In this document: positions 47,171 through 59,115 of the stretch, in pieces
How the letters are laid out: every line of letters starts with the position of its first letter
Position numbering within the stretch: position 1 is the first letter of the stretch
From: Halisarca cf. caerulea
Taxonomy: Eukaryota > Porifera > Demospongiae > Chondrillida > Halisarcidae
Reading direction: 5' to 3'
Assembly (NCBI GenBank): GCA_963170055.1
Contig: CAUJGJ010000040.1
Coordinates: forward strand, 915,401 to 979,400
DNA length: 64,000 nt
The notes under the pieces: model-generated
Databases searched by the model: none
What the model saw: the letters and a program-made list of their open reading frames with translations, nothing else
What the model was told of the DNA's origin: nothing
Program-made: the position numbers and the translations under genes

Positions 47171-47529
47171 CTCAAAGACCTGAAAAGGTCACCACCATAC
47201 ATCATCCTAAGTGAGTGAATTTTACAATGTTGTGTGTCTGGGTTTGGCATTGCTTCTGAGTTGAATCTATGGGATGGTGGGAGTCATTTGCCAAGTGTGG
47301 GTTTTGACAATGCTCAGGGGCCACATGTCCTCCTGTTGACATAGATACTATACTTGATAGTGCATAAGAGGGGGTGTGGTCAATGGACATGTTTGTAATG
47401 TATAAGTGAAGTGTGTGTGTTTGTGTGTGTACATGTGTATGTGGTGTACAGAAAATCTGACCCTACCCCTAAAACACAATATAACCCTAGGCACATTTGC
47501 CGGGTATAATGTTGTCATCTACTTCAATA

Positions 47530-48300
47530 TCCGCCCTAACCCTAACCTTTTGTAAAAAAATTCTTAGATTCTTACATCACCTTTACACAATTGACCTTCA
47601 CAGTGACCTTTGACCTCTGAAACAAGAAATAAACCAATATTAGATGATTGACCTTTGACACCCTCATTGACCTTTATTAAACAAAGTTAATTGATTTTTA
47701 TAACCTTTAAAATCTTTGACCTTAACCCTAATATACTTGAACTTTTCCAAAAAATTTCTTGAAATTTAAAATATGTTTTTCACATCTTTAATGCATGACA
47801 AAGCTGCTCGTGAAGAGTATTGAGCAATCGCACATGTCTATTTCGCAATATCCGCAAAAAAGTATTATACGTATCTTCACATACTTTAAAAAAGAAGCCG
47901 TAACTCCGCCCACAAGTACTTTGTTAGATCCAAAACTGGTATGTTGCAATATTCTCGCATGGTCTATCGTATCCATATGTCGGAATTGCATAATTGCTAT
48001 ATTGTTTAGCAGTGGTTCAGTTAAAGTGGGGATTTCCAGTTCATCGGCTAGTAAAAGTTTATCACCATAAAAAGTATACGAGTAGATTCCTCATGCGGAT
48101 GTGATTAACATGCAATTATTAAAAATCGGAAATTCAAACATTTTTTTCAATTTTCAACTTTAGACGCCATTTTCTACTGGAAATAGCGAAATTGGTTAGG
48201 GGGTCTTAGGTTCTATGTTCCGGATATTAAAAGAGCTTCCGATTGATACCCATGTTGACCCTGAAAGCCTTTGAGGAACCCCCTATAACCCTAACCCTAA
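47530..48300. repeat. Region with short telomere-like motifs and TGACCTT repeats
   Basis: CCCTAACCCTAACC occurs near 47536 and CCCTAACCCTAAC near 48291, and TGACC(T/C)T recurs six or more times between 47590 and 47720. No gene. Confidence 0.6.
47604..47616. promoter_or_regulatory. DR1 nuclear-receptor-type site
   Basis: TGACCTTTGACCT is the reverse complement of AGGTCAAAGGTCA, the direct-repeat-1 site bound by HNF4/RXR-type receptors. It lies among other TGACCTT half sites, so it may be a by-product of a degenerate simple repeat. Confidence 0.3.
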
Positions 48301-48339
48301 CTGTTGAAGCTTCCCGCATGCAATCGGGGATCTTTATAT

Positions 48340-48690
48340 TAATGATAGAAAACATCCCCGGGTGAAGGAGATCCCGCACATCCTAGGACTTAGTGATAGA
48401 AAACATCCCCGGGTGAAGGAGATCCTGTACATCCTAGGACTTAGTGATAGAAAACATCCCGGGTGAAGGAGGTCCTGCACATAGACTAAGCCTTCTCACA
48501 TAGGATCTGTAGCAGATCTACTGTAGGGGGGGGGATGCTTTCTATCATCATTTCTAGCTACAAGACAACATGAAAAGAGTACAAATATGGGGGTAATGCA
48601 GCAGATCTTTCATGTACACCCGGGGATGATTTCTATCATCAATGATCATTTCTAGCTACAAGGCAACATGAAAAGAGTACAAATGCTTCA
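48340..48690. repeat. Tandem 51-bp units facing inverted copies
   Basis: GATAGAAAACATCCCCGGGT plus GAAGGAGATCC occurs three times from about 48342 to 48487. The opposite-strand form ACCCGGGGATGATTTCTATC appears near 48617, so the block is bounded by an inverted repeat. A direct repeat (ATTTCTAGCTACAAG..CAACATGAAAAGAG) occurs at about 48548 and 48644. Confidence 0.8.
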
Positions 48691-48704
48691 AGTATCAAGT
48701 ACTT

Positions 48705-49320
48705 CTGATGAAGTCCACGAATTGAGAGAACTCTTAATCTAGAAATGCATTAGTATGTCCACAGTGCAAGCCACTCGTACACGTACACACACACACATAG
48801 ATCAGGAATAATGTCTAGTTCATCCAGCTCAAAGCCCACCATGCCATTGCAGCAAACATGGGAGTAATCACTGACTAATAACACTACCCTTACATTTCCT
48901 CACATCTGTCAATATTCATCCCTGTACTTTCTAATTATGACAGACGGGGGAAAGATAAAATATGTAAACTAACACATTTACTAGAATTATACCCAGTGCA
49001 CCCAGCTTCTATCACACTATCATAAAGTGCTTGAATAGCTTAACGACATCCATTTACAGGACCATCATGAGGTTGCCGGTTTTTAATTAGCATTACACTT
49101 GCATGTTTCTTCAAGATCAAGTTATGTGGTGGAAATTCCAACGGGGCGAGGCTGTTTATGAATTCTAGTGGGTACTGATGCACATATTCAAGGGCTTGGT
49201 CTCCACTTTATACTGTCTAAATCTCTAGGAAACTTACCAATCATCACACTGTTTACTTCGTCAACTGAACTGTTTGTGGGACTGATTACAGCACGTGAGC
49301 AAAGCCAAACAGAATTTTTG
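48705..49320. repeat. Dispersed repeat B, copy 2
   Basis: Colinear with 7170-7790. It diverges after GTGAGCAAAGCC near 49310. Confidence 0.75.
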
Positions 49321-49488
49321 AAGTTTAGATCCAATTTCCCATACACATAATGACACATCCTCTTCAAAGTTGTCTGAGTTCATTTTTAGATTCATTAGGA
49401 AATCTTATTTTGTATGACCCCAGGGGGTTCACTTAATCCAGCTTTCCAACTTCCATCTTTAGAAGAAACACAGCAAAAGAAGCACTTG

Positions 49489-49520
49489 CATGTGGGACAT
49501 GTCCACTAACCTTCAAAAGT
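49489..49520. mobile_element. Solo end of the CATGTGGGACATGTCC subfamily
   Basis: CATGTGGGACATGTCCAC, preceded by TG, matches the termini of the 56886-57604 element. No partner end was found within the following 1.5 kb. Confidence 0.45.
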
Positions 49521-49699
49521 GCTAACTGTACTGTACGTTGATAATTTTCCATTTTTCATGGCATCTTCATGTGACTAGCTCGTAACTTACATTTGACATG
49601 AGAATTATGAGTCTGTACAACGGACTAGGTACAGGGATGCTAGGTACATGTAGGCAGGCATGTGTATGTACTAATGACGCAAGACATCACAAGCTACAC

Positions 49700-50125
49700 T
49701 GTATATAATCAAAATAATGCTCTCATCCAGAGAATAGGATGTTCTGAAGGCTAGAGTCTATTCTATCTACATAAAGTAAACAAAAAACCCACAAATACGT
49801 GTTCCACCTAAAATCTGAATAGACTTACCCCACCCATGTATGCGTTCTAGAGCTTTACACTCTTTGGGCAAGGTATTTGTAATCTAGTGCCATCTTTGTT
49901 CGTCCTTTTCACAGTAATACTTTCCTCAGGATCTGAAATTGAATATTCTAGACATACTGGCTTTTTGTCCATCCACATAAGGCATTCAGTTTGCCCATCG
50001 TGAATTTTCAGACCTATAACTCCCCACAATACCAGGTCTTTTGTTAAGGACTTTCAGATCACTAAAGCTGGATGAACCCTTGTGGGTTTACACACACTGT
50101 GCCAATCATGAAGGTCTGTATATCA
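49700..50125. repeat. Dispersed repeat F, copy 2
   Basis: Matches 34965-35420. Confidence 0.75.
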
Positions 50126-50739
50126 CGTAGGGCAAGACAAGGGAAGGGAAAGGGCTGGTGAAGAAGTTATCCATAATATATATAGTGAGAACTGCCTTTG
50201 ATCTAGTCTGCAAGCCTCAACTTTTTCACCAAGGTGTTTGTTTGATTGGGCATTTCCGGCAATTACTCCAATGTATACTTCTATGTTATGGGCAAAGCCA
50301 TTTGTGGAATCACAAAGGCACCACACTATAGCAGAAATTTGCAAAATTTCCAAATAACTTAGCTAAAAATCATAGGAATTTTCATTTCCTTGAAATGCTT
50401 GTACACGGAGTGTGGGATATTACAAATTAACCATCATTTCCTATACTGAGGGGCTGGGAGCAAAGCGCCCATAATCTGCTAGAAACAGATGATTTAATCG
50501 TGTTAAACTCTCATTACCAACACACAAACAGCACTTGTAACAGTTAGCTATACGTATAAAATTAATGGTATAACACCGAGGCTTACCAATAGGGAATAGG
50601 TGACGACCATTTTTCCAAGTTATGACAACATCATATCTACATCAACACTCATCATTCTGTCCCCCATATATGGTTGTCACTTGCGCAACCAAAAATTTGA
50701 GACCAGAGCCGATGTCTTGACCCGTACCTTTTGCATTTT

Positions 50740-50961
50740 TTGCTTAATTTAGTATGGTTAAAGATCGACCATGTACAACACATACAATATGTTTTTATCT
50801 CTTTAAATTACATATGCACAAAATAGGAATGTTCGAAATATTATCTAGATGCTGTCTTGAGTCTTTCCACCTTCAGGAAGAGAAAACAAGGCATTTTATA
50901 CTAGCCATTCGAGAGTGGCAGCCGTTTTGTTTTTGGTGAAAAGTGCCATAATGTACCTGCG
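50740..50961. mobile_element. Right-end fragment of a CGCAGGTATG-family element
   Basis: The last 200 bases parallel the right part of the 25274-26148 element (ATGGTT..AAG..CATG.ACA, CTATCTAGA, ACAAGGC..TTATA, GGCAGCCGTTTTGTTTT) and end AAGTGCCATAATGTACCTGCG at 50961. The left part is missing. Confidence 0.65.
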
Positions 50962-51239
50962 TCACAAACAGCATTTCCTTTGCGAACTGGAGCAGGTGCT
51001 TGGATAAAAGCTACGGTATTTAGTATCTATCCTAGGAATTCTCATTTTTTTTAAATAAAATGTTAGCTAGCAAGATACACATATTTTTATTTGAATGGAT
51101 AAAATTAAATTCACTTGTCTAAATTCCCAAATAGCAGGAATTTGCTGGAATTGCAAATAACTTAGCTAATAATCATAGAAATTGTCATTTCCTTTAAATA
51201 TGTTAGCTAGCAAGATCAACATATTTTAATTTGAATAGA

Positions 51240-51595
51240 TAGTCGTTGGATCGTTGCTGTCAAGTTATCCGCATCCTCACATGGCTGTTCATCCACAATC
51301 CCAAATATTCAAGGTGCCCCACCCCCTAAACCACACCCACTCCGACAAGAAATCAGCCTTACAGAAGTTGCAAACCATGCCTACATTTTATGACTACCAA
51401 CATGATGTGAAATGAACTTTAGTGCGAACTAATCATTTTTAATCGAAGGAACGGGATTGTTATGGGATGCATTTTGTGGGTGACAGGTATATGCACACAT
51501 CTGGAGAGCTAGTCTACATGTGGGAGGAAGAGTGAGAGAAGGTAGGGCAGTTACTTGACACGAGGGATGGAAGAGGGAGCCGACCGGAGTCAACA
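51240..51595. repeat. Repeat D, copy 2, left part
   Basis: Matches 28000-28499 and stops at GGAGTCAAC, where the inserted block begins. Confidence 0.75.
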
Positions 51596-51913
51596 GTAAA
51601 GTGGAATGTAGATCTACAAACCCGGGATCTGAAGCAATTGCTACTTAACTTTTTACCACACACATCAATGACAACTGAGGCAGGGTTGGTATGAATTTAG
51701 GCTAAATCCGGTAAGTCCGCATTCAATAAAGAGATGAAACTGTACATTTTTCATCTTTTACACCTTCGGAAGCAGCTGTGACATTTAATCTGATTTTAGC
51801 AGCAGCCAACAGCTACCAGGCCTCATTCAGTATTTAACTGATAATCTCAAAGTAGGTTTTTGTTTTTTCTAACACTTGATGTGCTAATTCAATGTAAATT
51901 TCAAATATACCAC

Positions 51914-51953
<40 letters not shown>

Positions 51954-53578
51954 TGGAAAAAGTCCCTGGGCCCTTCTATGCACTGGTGGGAGGACTATTA
52001 TCATGAGAGTGGGTAGGATTTCCAGAACTGGTTTAGTAAGTTGGCAGGTTCCCCATTACTATGTTCGGTGTATTATATCTTATGTAGATATTTTGGCAAC
52101 ACTAATTTTAACCATATACAATAAGTTCCTAATTTACACTGACCATAAACATTTGGTCTATGCTTTTGAAATTCTAACCATAATTGTCTTGCAAGTAGAG
52201 TGTTCAAATATCAATAGAGCACCCACCACCAGCAGCTCCTCCCATGTGTCCAGGATCAAGTTAGGGTGGCAAAGATCAGCGAGCGACCAGCCCACAGTTA
52301 GAGGATGCTGGAAAAGTCCTGCAGGTCATGTCCGTACTACTCCACGCAGGTAGGTTATGTGCACATTGAACTTTTAAAGGGGCGTTTCTGTGGTAATAAG
52401 GAATGTAATTACATTGTAACGCCTTTGCGAGCCAGATCATGTGCGATTTGCGTGACCAAAGGATGACCAGTTGTGACGTGTTGGTCAATGCTCCTCTAAA
52501 AAAAGGATCCGAACCACTGCTAGTGCTGAACGACGGTTAGGTTTTGTGTATTAATTTTATTGTGAATTGTCGGGTTAGGTATCCTCTGCGTGGTTTTGTA
52601 GGAACGAATGCCCTTGAAATCGCTTGTTGTGTGGTACGGATTACTGATGAACTGAGTGAACTGTACGCTGATATTGTGCGTACTAATAACTCAAATGTTT
52701 ACAAATAGACTGTTCACTAGGCTTATCAGTATCAGTACCTTACAACAAGTGATCTCAAGAGCATCTTGGGGTATTATTTCGTACAAAACCTCGCAGGGGG
52801 TAACTAACCGACTATTCTTATCCTAACCTTCGTTTAGCACTATCCAAATGCGTTGAACAGCAATAATAGTTGTCTGTTGAATCGTCGGAGTCAGGGACAA
52901 GATATAGCTGCTATAAAAATTGAGAGATGAATACACACGTGTATTCTAAGCCAGCTTGCAGCTTCCATGAACAGTACCTATTCGTGACGTATGCGCCAAA
53001 GTCAGCTGACATTTGCGTGACTAAGAGAAGGATATTTGCAGGAGCTAAATTTCTTAAAACGCGCCGATGAAAACGACCCGCTGGAGCTTCGAGAATTTAC
53101 AAGCTTGTTAACAAAGGGTAAGACTAACTTTTCACCGTAGCGCCTCTTAAAAGCTTGATCCTGTCGTTTTATGTGCACTTGTTTGTGAAATATTTTCCCA
53201 AGAAGACCAGAAAAACTTACACATCTTCGGAACGAAGTGGAATTTCTTAAGGCGCTACGGTGAAAAGTTAGCTACCGTTCCAAAGAACTCTTCACTGTAG
53301 ATAGCTTGTCTCCACAGAATCTTTAAATACGGCGCGTTTTGGGATGAAGTTAAAATCGTGTATACTTCAAATCAGTTCAAAATTTCTCCTTCGATACGCT
53401 CTTTAGAAGTTAACAAAGCGGAGAAATGGAGAGTTAAAGAGTTCAAATAGAGTCTTTTACCTTCGCCTTTCCGTATTATTCATTGCGAAAGAAGAAAAAG
53501 TGGGTGTATTTGTGACTAACTTTTGCGGCGGCCATTTTGAATTTTCCCTCAAAGTGCACATAACTCACCTGCACATGA
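51596..53578. mobile_element. Inserted block in repeat D
   Basis: Absent from the copy at 28.5 kb. The first 750 bp hold no recognisable gene and include a CA tract at 51908-51949. The remainder is the complete element 52345-53573. Because the right border of the block is within a few bases of that element's end, insertion and local rearrangement probably happened together. Confidence 0.7.
52345..53573. mobile_element. CGCAGGTAGG element, 1229 bp, complete
   Basis: The left end CGCAGGTAGGTTATGTGCAC and right end GTGCACATAACTCACCTGCA are inverted with two mismatches, flanked by CA on both sides. The hairpin arms 53124-53145 and 53247-53271 share CTAACTTTTCACCGTAGCGC. The loop contains TTTTATGTGCACTT, echoing this element's terminal AAGTGCACATAA. 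GGCGGCCATTTTG lies about 45 bp from the right end. Donor-like ends: CGCAG|GTAGGT and, on the other strand, TGCAG|GTGAGT. Confidence 0.85.
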
Positions 53579-54040
53579 GGATCTTGTGGACTTATTCCTG
53601 TCCCCTTCACAGCTCCTTCAGTTGGACACCGGGGGACATTCGGTGTATATATTCCAGAATTAGTTATAGATACTTAAGGCAAGCAGTAAATGATGTCATG
53701 GTAGGTAGCAAACACTGAGCAGGGTTCAATTACTGGACATACCAATGAATGTCACCTTGGATCCCTCCCCTTCAATCCAGCCTTCAGACGTCATCCTTCG
53801 TATCCCTGTCTCCAATTGTTGGTGTGATACGCTTGGATATATAGGATCATGTATAGCGTCCTCTGAAAACTTGTGTACTGACTTTTAGGAGCTTCAGTAC
53901 GCTACTATTAACAGCCATGCACTAGGCATCCCTTCAGGTATCAAGTGATCATTTTCTTACGTGGGAAACTGTGATCCATAGTCTATTGAAAGTGGGTACC
54001 ACAAAACCTGACCACAGTCGAGTGAAGCCCAGGTTTCCCT
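53579..54040. repeat. Repeat D, copy 2, right part
   Basis: Matches 28500-28990. A poly-C tract follows at about 54074-54090. Confidence 0.75.
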
Positions 54041-54825
54041 CCACTTAATCCAAAAGTGACGAAAAGGCCCCCAGCCCCCCCCCCCCCCCCACAACCAAAC
54101 AACTATCACTTAAACCTTGTGAAATCATAAACATATTACGTACGTATGTATACATACAACATAAAACACCGCATAGGGGTGGGCAGTACAGTGAACCTCT
54201 CTAATCCCAGTCTCTTTAAGTCAGCCACTCTGTCTAAACCGGCCATTCTGTCTAGTCCCAATAGTCATCCCTGTAATGGAATGGATATGACTATTCCAAC
54301 CACCTCTCCAATCCGACCAACTTCTCCCGATCCCAAGGTGGCTTGACTACAAGGGTTTCTCCACAGGCATACAAGCATTGACTGCCAACAAACTTTATAA
54401 ACATGACATAATAAGGTTGATGGGGAATCACAACCTGTGACTGATAAACTGAAAGTGGATGAACATGCATGCTCACATTCAATAGCAGACCTTTCACTTA
54501 TGTAACTGCAAATGTCGAGGTGATGTGATATGTTATGCAATAAATTGCACATACGTACGTACACACACAGTAACACCTGCATATTACCATATAGGGATCA
54601 CCATTCCAGCCAGTCAACTGTTCACAACAGCAACTAGGCAAAACAGCAACACACCACTATTTTCTAACATTAAACTGAAACTGCCATCTGACTGCAACAG
54701 CAAATAGATACTATTAAAAGGATGTACCGCAGCACTAGGAATTCAATGGTACACGACAAGCATGACCGAAGAACAGTATTTGTGACCGTTCACGCGAAAA
54801 CGTATATTCGTGTAGTTCGCGCAAA

Positions 54826-55560
54826 TTGTTCAGGAAGTGCAAAAAACGCAAGTATGCGGAAGTAGTGGTAAACATTGCAAAATGGCTCGGAAGTGTGTGT
54901 AGCAAGCACGAGGCGAGTACATGTATCTTATCGGCGAGGAATTGCTCTTTCTTTTCGTGTTTGTTGATTGTTCATACGACTTTCGGTGATCTATTATGGT
55001 TAATAATGTCCCTCTTATCTATCGACGAAATGTTAGAGGTTACTGGAAAAGAAGTTCAAGAAGCTTAAAAGGCAGTTAACTTCTCGATGAAAGAGTTCAG
55101 CGAAACGACGACAAGGATACTGAGGGCACCGAACGCCTTGGCGCTTCAGGTTTATCACAGCCTCCTGTTATTGCTTCGAGTTTTGTGGACGAGCATAACT
55201 CCCTTCTTGGCGATTTCCAGCTTCCTGAATCGCCGATAGTACCCTCTGCTGAGTCTTTCTTTTCCGCCAATAAGTCAGTTGTTCTTTTTGTCTCGGTGGT
55301 CGACGAAGATCAAGATAGTATTGCCGATGTTTTCACGAACAATACTTGTGGTTGTAAAGGTGGGCCAGCCAAAACTCCATGTACTTGCAAGTTGTTCAGC
55401 TAAGAAGTAATTAAGGGCCATACTGAATGAGATTGCTTTCCCTTGACCAGGGAGCAACTTGGTAGTTTCTGGCCCAGTTGTCTGCCTTTCATTTCCGCAA
55501 GTTTTCCATGCCACCCATGTACCGTGGTAGTGCTGCATGATAACGTTCGACTGCACGCAT
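54826..55560 (+). pseudogene. Degraded unidentified gene with Cys motif CGCK..CTCKLFS
   Basis: A readable segment (about 55093-55403) runs LDERVQRNDDKDTEG ... DFQLPESPIVPSAESFF ... DEDQDSIADVFTNN and ends CGCKGGPAKTPCTCKLFS before a stop. Just upstream, in another frame, is a Lys-rich stretch (LLEKKFKKLKRQLTS) that would join by a one-base shift. Downstream, LTREQLGSF appears in a third frame. The order (coiled-coil-like, acidic, Cys-rich) looks like the N-terminal part of a real gene damaged by several frameshifts. The minus-strand frame 55275-55556 overlaps it and I judge it a shadow. The family is not recognised. Confidence 0.4.
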
Positions 55561-56422
55561 TGACAAACGTTTTATTTCACTGAGTGATATTCATACCATT
55601 TGACATATTACTGTGTTTGGACATGTTTGTGCTTTTGCACACCATGTCCAAGCACTGCTTCTTGAACATTTGCCATCACTTTGATATGCATTGTTGCATG
55701 GCTGAAAATGATACATGTCAATGCTCAGAAGTGTGTGGCACGCCAGGCTGTAACACCTTCACCCAAGCATTTGCTACACTACAGACCACTGGAAAGTAAA
55801 CATCCTCCATGCTGCTACGTCTAAGGCAATGCTCTCCAAGTAACATCTGCAGCATAGTTGAGAGCTAGTTTAAACTTAGTCACAAATACAGCCAGTGGCA
55901 ATGCGGCCTCCGGCATGCAGAACTTAATTTGTTCCTTGCCAGGCATGTTCGATTGTTTTGGAATCAAGTTAAATATTATAATACTTCTGTAGGTAACATT
56001 GACTTAATAGTGACAATAAAACCTGACATTTTCTTTCACTTCACTTGCATCAGCCATTTTTCTATATTTATATTAATATTTATACCCTATGAATATAGTT
56101 ATTAGGGTCATGAATGTCATTATAGCTCGCACGAATTATTCATTATAATACTTTCCACACTGATTTCTATTTCATAAAATGGATTTGGGACCTAACAATG
56201 TGCCAAAATGATGCACCTTGCATAGAACCTGCGAGATCTGCGAAATTTCAAAATTGATAACCGGACACACGAATACACCTTTTCGCGTGAACTGTCACAT
56301 TTACAGTTGCACCCAACAATACAGCATCAACATTCAATAATAGCAACTTTGACTTGCATTGAAGTAGAACTCACTGGTGGTCAAACTGACGAATAACACA
56401 TTAAAGTGTTGCACTTGCACTT

Positions 56423-56860
56423 GCACACACACACACACACACATACATCATAGGTGGCAGAATACGGGGGCCAGGGGGGAGGGCAATACCCCCTTCACTC
56501 ATCCCAAAGGGGGAGCCAAGTATGTCTTTGCCCCCTCCCCCCTAAATAACAAGCGATTCGAGTTTAAAAAACTCGTGGGCCACCTACGACACCTCACAGG
56601 CTGGTGCACCCCCCTCTACAAGTCTGTGGATCTGTCCTGTCTATAAGAAAGTACAGAAGTCACTGGTATTTCATTTTTTTTAATTTCAATGGTCAATATG
56701 CATTATCTACGTATAGAGTATTGCACACAATCGGCAATTGCGATAATATTATCAATCATGAGCTGTGCAGGCCTTGGCCTTCAGCCCCCCCCCCCCCCCC
56801 CCCACTTGGCAGACCATTCCTCCACCTATACATATGCACACACACACACACACACACGAT
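56423..56860. repeat. CA microsatellites and poly-C tract
   Basis: CA tracts at about 56423-56443 and 56834-56856, and a run of C at about 56786-56803. Between them, near 56553, GATTCGAGTTTAAAAAACTC resembles the right end of the 63524-63877 insert read on the opposite strand. Confidence 0.8.
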
Positions 56861-56885
56861 TAGAAAAGGTAGGGCATTTACCTTA

Positions 56886-57604
56886 CATATGTGGGACATG
56901 TCCAGATTTGTTATGATAGTGCTCCTCAGTTTGCATAGGGGTGAAATGTTATCTTTCAGCGTCTATAAGTTATTAGTCACGCATTTATCCCGTGATTCGA
57001 GCTGTTATTCGGGCGTATACGAAAGACGAATCCGCATTTAGTGACGTATTCTGTCGTCAAAGTTGTTTTGTCACATGAAGGCTCGTGACCTAACTGGATG
57101 TTCTTCGGAATTCTAGTTTTCGGCTGGGTGCTAAGTGAGGGAACAAGCTGGAGACAGTTTCTTGGTGCCAGCGTCGAGCTATTTATCGAATACAACTTTT
57201 CCATGTGGGGGCAAGAGAACTTTTATTCCTGCCCGAAGTTATAGGAGCTTGAATTTTACGTTTTGAGCAGATCTCAGCTTTGGAAAGGAGTTGTTAATGC
57301 CCCCGCATGGAAAAGTTAGTGTATGTGTTGCTATAGCTATTTATGTGAAAAAATAGCCTTAGACACGTTCCTTCATGTAGCACCCAAAGCGTTTCGCTTT
57401 TAAATAGGGCTTAGAAAAACCTCACTAACTTCTTCGTGATAACTACAGGCCTCTCAACAGGGAAATTATCGAAAAGTTCATAAGTCTACCTACTTGTTAA
57501 GCCCTCGTTTGATGCTCTAAAAGCTTCTACAAGTTGAGAACCGAAGCTATAAAAAGACCAGAATTTTCACACCTCCGAATTAGTGTGGACATGTCCCACA
57601 TGCG
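56886..57604. mobile_element. CATGTGGGACATGTCC element, 719 bp, complete
   Basis: The left end CATATGTGGGACATGTCC (56886-56903) and right end GGACATGTCCCACATGCG (57587-57604) are inverted with one mismatch, flanked by TA on both sides. The central hairpin is AACTTTTCCATGTGGGGGC (57194-57212) with its near-perfect complement at 57299-57317. It shares size range, TA flanks, CGCA-type end and hairpin layout with the CGCAGGTATG family and is probably a sister subfamily. The splice-donor-like GT context is weaker here. Confidence 0.75.
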
Positions 57605-57963
57605 TAGAATCGCGGCTCTTTCGGGAGGAAACCAATTGTTCTACTTCAAATACGTCAGGGCTTCCAGTTGATATGTCATCCCCGTCATCCTCTCCACTAA
57701 TGTAGTCAAAATTCCCCTCAGAAAGCCGTACATAATATCCTGGACTTTGTCTAACTCTACTCGGTCGAGCGGCCATTTTCGCTCGTTTCCCAGGTTTTGA
57801 CACCGAATAATTATAAATATTCATTGATTATTCATCATAAGTAAACGAGAGGTAAAGCTCTGCCCAGAAATGTCCTTCCATTGCTGGCCATGAAAAACTT
57901 GTTTGTGGGAAGAAAGAATGAGTGTGAGCATTTGGTACAAGTGTGTAGTATTGACTATTAACC

Positions 57964-57985
57964 CTTAAACGTTCGCGTTCATGGT
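57964..57985. mobile_element. Single piggyBac-like MITE end
   Basis: TTAACCCTTAAACGTTCGCG resembles the left end of the 13468-14257 element. The partner end was not located. Confidence 0.4.
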
Positions 57986-58988
57986 GAATATTTAGCCCGT
58001 TAACGTTTGAAAGCCAGACACAGGGCCAAAAGGTCAGTTTCAAGCGATTTGAAACTTGATATGAAACTTGATCAGCCACAAGCGTAAGATGATACCACAC
58101 GTTTCGGCTGAGCGTCCAAGTGTTTCAATACATTGAAACCTAACAATGCTGTAGTACGCAATGCTTACAAAAATTAAATGGCTGCCAGGGTAAAGCCTAC
58201 GATCATATGCTCTTTCTTAGTATATGAAGAAAAGGGTCAGGAACGTCAGAAGAGCCATTTCCTTGTCCAAACTTTGACAGCTAATAAAGAATTCGAGTTT
58301 CTACCTATGTAGATGTCTGCGGTGATCAGATACAAGTCAATCCCCACGATTACTAGCTACCCATTGTCTGCAGGTTAGTTCACTAGCTACATAACCAAAT
58401 ACAGTCACTAGCTGTTGTAGCTATATGTAGATATTATACATATTAGATAAATACTAACAGAACACTCACTGGAACAGAGAAGCCTCCTTGTATCACCAAA
58501 TTATTCTTTATTATTGAATTAAGATCATGCAGTAGCTACTGTATAGTGAGTTAACAAGATACAACATGATCATTCAATAAAAGATATCCAGTGCATAGCT
58601 CCTCATACATGTTAGTCAACCCGTGACACCCAGTGCCCAGTCATCACATCAGATACATGGTAGTCAACCCGTGACACCCAGTGCCCAGTCGTCCAGATGA
58701 CAATGCTATGCGATACAAAATTACCCTTCAAAAATCATTCATGGGAACCGAATTTTGTGTTTCCCACACTACAAACGTTATTTAGTTACCAAGCATGCAG
58801 ATTGTAAACGATATATATGCTAGCGTTCACATATTCACAGCTTAGTTCTAGGTCTACAGAACTTTCTCTACTTTTCTCATATACAACATGACCTGACAAG
58901 CGCTAAATAAATTTCTTGGCTGTACATGTGCTCTACGTAGTTTCAGTTAGTATGGAGTACATACTTGTGCATAGATTAGTACCTACTG

Positions 58989-59115
58989 TACAGGAGGAGT
59001 GCAGCTAACATACAGGAGGAGTGCAGCTAACATACAGGAGGAGTGCAGCTAACATACAGGAGGAGTGCAGTTAATGTACAGGAGGAGTGCAGCTAATGTA
59101 CAGGAGGAGTGCATT
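58989..59115. repeat. 22-bp minisatellite, six units
   Basis: Units of CAGGAGGAGTGCAGCTAACA start at 58991, 59013, 59035, 59057, 59079 and 59101. Confidence 0.95.

Noticed and set aside
55275..55556. 93-codon minus-strand frame
   Set aside because: It overlaps the Cys-rich plus-strand relic, which has better local composition and ordered neighbours in adjacent frames.
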